Below, piece by piece: positions 22,920 through 25,627 of a DNA stretch of 25,627 bases (position 1 is its first letter; every line of letters begins with the position of its first letter). Below the pieces are notes generated by a model. It was not told where the DNA came from, made no database searches, and saw only the letters and a program-made list of their open reading frames with translations. Origin of the DNA: CAZSAT01 sp964604675 (GTDB lineage: Bacteria; Myxococcota_A; UBA796; CAJQPC01); contig CAZSAT010000098.1 in NCBI GenBank assembly GCA_964604675.1, forward strand, positions 1 through 25,627, in the 5' to 3' direction. Both the position numbers and the translations under genes were made by a program.

Positions 22920-25373
22920 TCAAGGCGAAGCGAGTTCTTCCGAGCCGCTGACGCTCAGGCCACCGACCGCTTCACCGTCCCAGCCCTCCACGCCGATGGC
23001 GCCCGTGCCCACCAGCACGTCGGCGCCGCTGTAGCCTTCGTCGGTGACGCTGCCGGTGCCGTCCAGGAGCTCGTCGACGCCGTAGCCCGCCAGGGAGCCC
23101 ATCGGGCTCGAACCCGGCCCCGGGAACACGGGACCCTCGAAGCTCAGATCGCCGAGGGCCCAGCCGGTTCCGCGTGTGAAGAGGTCGCTGGGGTGGAAGT
23201 TGAGGTCACCGAGGGCCCAACCCGTGCCGTGCAAGCCGAGGATGGTGGGCGGCTGGAGGTTCAGCTCGCCGAGGGCCCAGCCGGCGCCACCGAAGTCGAT
23301 CACCGGGACCTTGATGATGTTGAGATCGCCGAGCGCCCAACCGGTCCCACCGAGGTCGAGGTCGAGCTCGCCGGTCGTTGCGCCGGGAGGCAGCGACGGC
23401 GGCGTGAAGATGATGTTCAGGTCGCCGAGCGCCCACCCGGTGCCGAAGTTCGGCACCATCCAGGCCTCGATCACGTCGTCGTCGAGGGTGGCGTCGTAGC
23501 CCTCCTCCCAGTAGACCGCGAGCAGGGCGTTCTCCAGCAGGCCTTCGTCGAGCATCGACGCGAGCACGACCTCGAGCCCTTCGCGGTGCACAAAGGCACG
23601 TTGCGGCGACGACGCCACCCCGTTGGGCCCCACCACGGACTCGACCCTCACGGCCCAGGCGTTGCCGCCCGTGGAGACGGCGACGTTGTCGGAGTGCACC
23701 GTGCAGTACCGGAGGGTGTCGTCCGGTGTGCACTTGAACGAGTCGCTGCTGCTTCCGGTGAAGCTTCCGTAGGCGGTGTAGTCGGCGCCGAGGGCGACGC
23801 CGTCTTCGTCGAAGAGCGTGATCCTGGCTCGGGCCTTGATCTTCTCCTCGTCGCCGCTGACCCACACCACGGTCGCCGCGTAGACGGTCTCGTCGGCGAC
23901 GGCGTTCCACTTCGGGCCCGACTGCGCGGTGTCGTACGCTTGGAGGTTGCCGAGTCCCCAGCCGTCCTGCACGGCCGTGCCGGTGAGACCGCTCGGATCC
24001 GCACCGTACTGCAGCGCCCGCGCGACCGCGCCAGGGTCGGTTCCGGCGGCGAGCGCTCGGACCGCCGCGCCGGTGGCCACGGCCGCGGCCTGGCTGCTGC
24101 CGGCCATGAACCAGTAGCCCACATCGGAGGGGTCTTGGGGGTCGATGCTCTCGGCGAGGAGCCCATCGCCGTAACCGTCGGCGGTCTGGTCGAAGTCGAG
24201 GTGTCCGCCCGGCGCGAGCAGCTGCACCGACGGGCTCGCGTTGCTGTAGGGAGCCGGGGCGTTCAGGGTGTGGTCCCAGGAGCCTCCAGTGCAGACCTCG
24301 CCGGCGGTGGCGCCCTTCTCGCAGTGCACGCCCGGCGTGCTGGCGCCGATGGCGCTCACCAGCGGACTCGCTGCGGGCCAGGACACGGTGTCGCTGGCGT
24401 CGTTCCCGGCCGCCGCGATGAGCACGACCTGGGACTCCCAGGCGTACTGCAGCGCGCCCAGGAGCGCCGGGCTCGGCGCGTAGCCCGGACCGAACGCCAG
24501 GCTGAGGTTGACGATGTCGGCTCCGTTGTCGACCGCGTGGTAGAGCGCGTCGATGAGCCAGGTCTCGGTGCCGGAGTTGTCCGCGTCCAGCACCTTCAAG
24601 GGCATGACCGAGGTGTTCGGAGCCACGCCCTCGACCGTGCCGTTCGACGCGATGAGGCTGGTGATGTGGGTGCCGTGACCATGGTCGTCGTTGGCGTGCG
24701 CGTCGTTGTTGGCGAAGTCCCAGGCCGCCCGGAAGGCCACGCCAGCAAGGCTCGGGGCCTGCACGAAGCCTTCGTGATCTTCGTAGGCCACACCGCTGTC
24801 CAGCACCGCCACCGTGACCTTCTCGAAGGTCTGCCCGTCGGCGGGCACGGCCGCCGCGTCGAGGTGCCATTGCCAGCTGTTGGCTCGTGTGCCGTAGGGG
24901 CCACTCCACCGGTCCCAGCTTCCCCAGGACGTGCTGCTGGTCGACCCCTTGCCGACCCCGAAGGTGCGAGCCACGGGGCCTGCCGCGGCCACGGACGGAT
25001 CGGCGAGCAGGCCGGCGATCGCGCTGCCGGTCTCGCCAGGTGGCACGTACAGCTCGCCGTAGCCTGACGGTCCCGGGTCGCGCGCCAGCTCGAGTCCGTG
25101 ACGCTCGGCGAGGGCCGCCAGATCCACGTCGTCGGCCGGGGCGACCATCACGCGATCGCTCAGCCAGGTGCCCTCGGCCGCCGCCGCCCGTGCGCTGCCT
25201 CGCACCGTGGGTGGCGCTTGGCGGGCCGTGTGCGTTCGGTGGACCGCGCGCGCGGTTGTCGTGGCGTGGGACGGCGCGTTCTGGTGGGTGCGCTGCTCGT
25301 CGAGGTCCTGCTCGTACAGGGCCACCGATGCCGCCGCGAGGAGCAACAGCAGCAATCTCCGTCGTTCGACCAT
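22920..25373 (-). CDS. Secreted subtilisin-family (S8) protease with C-terminal GTGWALGDLN repeats
   Basis: ATG 25373 has GGAG upstream and gives 817 residues. Residues 1-19 (MVERRRLLLLLLAAASVAL) form a signal peptide or N-terminal anchor; about 68-135 resembles an inhibitor-I9-type prodomain (DRVMVAPADDVDLAALAERHG). The catalytic domain shows VAVLDSGV with Asp192, HGTHITSLIAS with His233, oxyanion Asn324 (AAAGNDASD), and MAGSSQAAA with Ser427, where the usual GTSMAAP is GSSQAAA. Residues about 470-640 are beta-rich. Residues 644-744 carry five copies of G[TA]GWALG[DE]L[NS], then a Gly-rich acidic tail ending ELASP. I do not recognise the repeat. It is convergent with the kinase gene (10-base gap) and its own upstream region is 25374-25627. 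Proteolysis is well supported; the tail function is unknown. Confidence 0.92.
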   Translation of the reverse strand: MVERRRLLLLLLAAASVALYEQDLDEQRTHQNAPSHATTTARAVHRTHTARQAPPTVRGSARAAAAEGTWLSDRVMVAPADDVDLAALAERHGLELARDPGPSGYGELYVPPGETGSAIAGLLADPSVAAAGPVARTFGVGKGSTSSTSWGSWDRWSGPYGTRANSWQWHLDAAAVPADGQTFEKVTVAVLDSGVAYEDHEGFVQAPSLAGVAFRAAWDFANNDAHANDDHGHGTHITSLIASNGTVEGVAPNTSVMPLKVLDADNSGTETWLIDALYHAVDNGADIVNLSLAFGPGYAPSPALLGALQYAWESQVVLIAAAGNDASDTVSWPAASPLVSAIGASTPGVHCEKGATAGEVCTGGSWDHTLNAPAPYSNASPSVQLLAPGGHLDFDQTADGYGDGLLAESIDPQDPSDVGYWFMAGSSQAAAVATGAAVRALAAGTDPGAVARALQYGADPSGLTGTAVQDGWGLGNLQAYDTAQSGPKWNAVADETVYAATVVWVSGDEEKIKARARITLFDEDGVALGADYTAYGSFTGSSSDSFKCTPDDTLRYCTVHSDNVAVSTGGNAWAVRVESVVGPNGVASSPQRAFVHREGLEVVLASMLDEGLLENALLAVYWEEGYDATLDDDVIEAWMVPNFGTGWALGDLNIIFTPPSLPPGATTGELDLDLGGTGWALGDLNIIKVPVIDFGGAGWALGELNLQPPTILGLHGTGWALGDLNFHPSDLFTRGTGWALGDLSFEGPVFPGPGSSPMGSLAGYGVDELLDGTGSVTDEGYSGADVLVGTGAIGVEGWDGEAVGGLSVSGSEELASP
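23142..23444 (-). repeat. Five coding copies of G[TA]GWALG[DE]L[NS] in the protease tail
   Basis: The 30-base units lie at 23142-23171, 23199-23228, 23259-23288, 23319-23348 and 23415-23444, encoding residues 735-744, 716-725, 696-705, 676-685 and 644-653. Neighbouring units are 19, 20, 20 and 32 residues apart. Linkers are hydrophobic with a conserved proline (for example IIKVPVIDFG, LQPPTILGLH, FHPSDLFTR). Codons for the same residues differ at many third positions between copies (Gly1 uses GGA, GGC and GGG; Leu uses CTC and CTG), so the protein sequence, not the DNA, is conserved. Confidence 0.9.
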
Positions 25374-25627
25374 CTGTCGGTCTCCACCTGGAACCGGAGC
25401 CTACCGAGCACACCCTTCCTCTGATGCCAACGGAACGCCACCCCGAATCCTTGAGGGTGCTCGGCGAACGAGCTTCAGATCGGTCACTGTCACCCGTTTC
25501 ACCACCACGCTGCCCAGCTCGCCGTTCGAGCCGTTGGTGGGCGGCTTTCCTCGGTGGCGAGGGGGACTCCAGCGTCCCCAGGGCGTGCGCGCGAGCCCGG
25601 ATGCCACCTGGCACACCTCCTCACACC
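25374..25627. other. Upstream region of the protease gene, no confident gene
   Basis: These 254 bases hold no coding region I can support. A minus-strand frame at 25401-25616 (71 codons, GTG start after GAGGAG) has a plausible ribosome site but an unconvincing, proline- and arginine-rich product. A 6-base hairpin GGGGAC-TCCAGC-GTCCCC lies at 25562-25579. The protease promoter should be here, but no clear boxes are visible. Confidence 0.4.

Noticed and set aside
23142..23444. CRISPR-like or DNA-level satellite array
   Set aside because: Spacing is irregular and copies differ at synonymous sites while the peptide is constant, so this is a coding repeat.
22692..25067. Plus-strand frame of 791 codons opposite the S8 protease
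   Set aside because: Antisense shadow of a gene with a full catalytic triad; its apparent repeats only mirror the protease repeats.
25401..25616. 71-codon minus-strand frame upstream of the protease
   Set aside because: A GAGGAG precedes its GTG, but composition is unconvincing and no homology is recalled; kept only as a comment on the intergenic region.

Overview
The window looks like part of a chromosome from a high-GC, Gram-negative bacterium, most probably Myxococcota or a close relative. The evidence is a MopE-type acidic DxDxDG/DCDD repeat protein with a lipobox, several lipoproteins and secreted proteins, two free-standing beta-propeller proteins, and a very large Ser/Thr-kinase/histidine-kinase fusion. 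Third codon positions are strongly GC-biased throughout, which creates long antisense shadow frames; these are left out. I see no rRNA, tRNA, insertion sequence, phage gene or CRISPR array, and coding density is very high.

Layout. Bases 2-2821 (+): the end of a beta-propeller protein, a membrane-anchored protein with two PEGA-like repeats, and a small calcineurin-like phosphoesterase coupled to it by a TGATG junction. Bases 2823-7422 (-): a run read from a homocysteine methyltransferase/MTHFR fusion, through a small secreted helical protein, to a Tat-signal small subunit and a GMC oxidoreductase that overlap by ATGA. Bases 7532-8833 (+): a COG1078-type HD dNTPase-like protein. Bases 8837-12613 (-): a phospholipase-D-fold lipoprotein overlapping a MopE/PPC-type lipoprotein, an Nfu iron-sulfur carrier behind a perfect hairpin, and a 129-residue protein whose C-terminus resembles actinobacterial lipid-droplet proteins and whose leader carries a TetR/FadR-like operator. 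Bases 12754-17395 (-): an apparent three-gene unit encoding a VIT-VWA secreted protein, a beta-propeller and a LecA-like lectin lipoprotein. Bases 17595-22909 (+): a response regulator with an HD-GYP output and a 1426-residue hybrid kinase, joined by a GTGA overlap. Bases 22920-25373 (-): a secreted subtilisin-family protease whose C-terminal part carries five copies of a motif I do not recognise, G[TA]GWALG[DE]L[NS].

How the genes may work together. The hybrid kinase and the REC-HD-GYP protein look like a dedicated two-component pathway that would lower cyclic di-GMP. Several gene units (VIT-VWA/propeller/lectin; PLD/MopE lipoproteins; repeat protease) encode exported proteins, which suits a surface-active or predatory lifestyle, but that role is inferred. 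The GMC/Tat pair looks like a periplasmic substrate dehydrogenase. The most novel-looking items are the GTGWALGDLN repeat array in the protease, the FadR-like operator in front of the lipid-droplet-like gene, and the hairpin directly abutting the nfu start codon.
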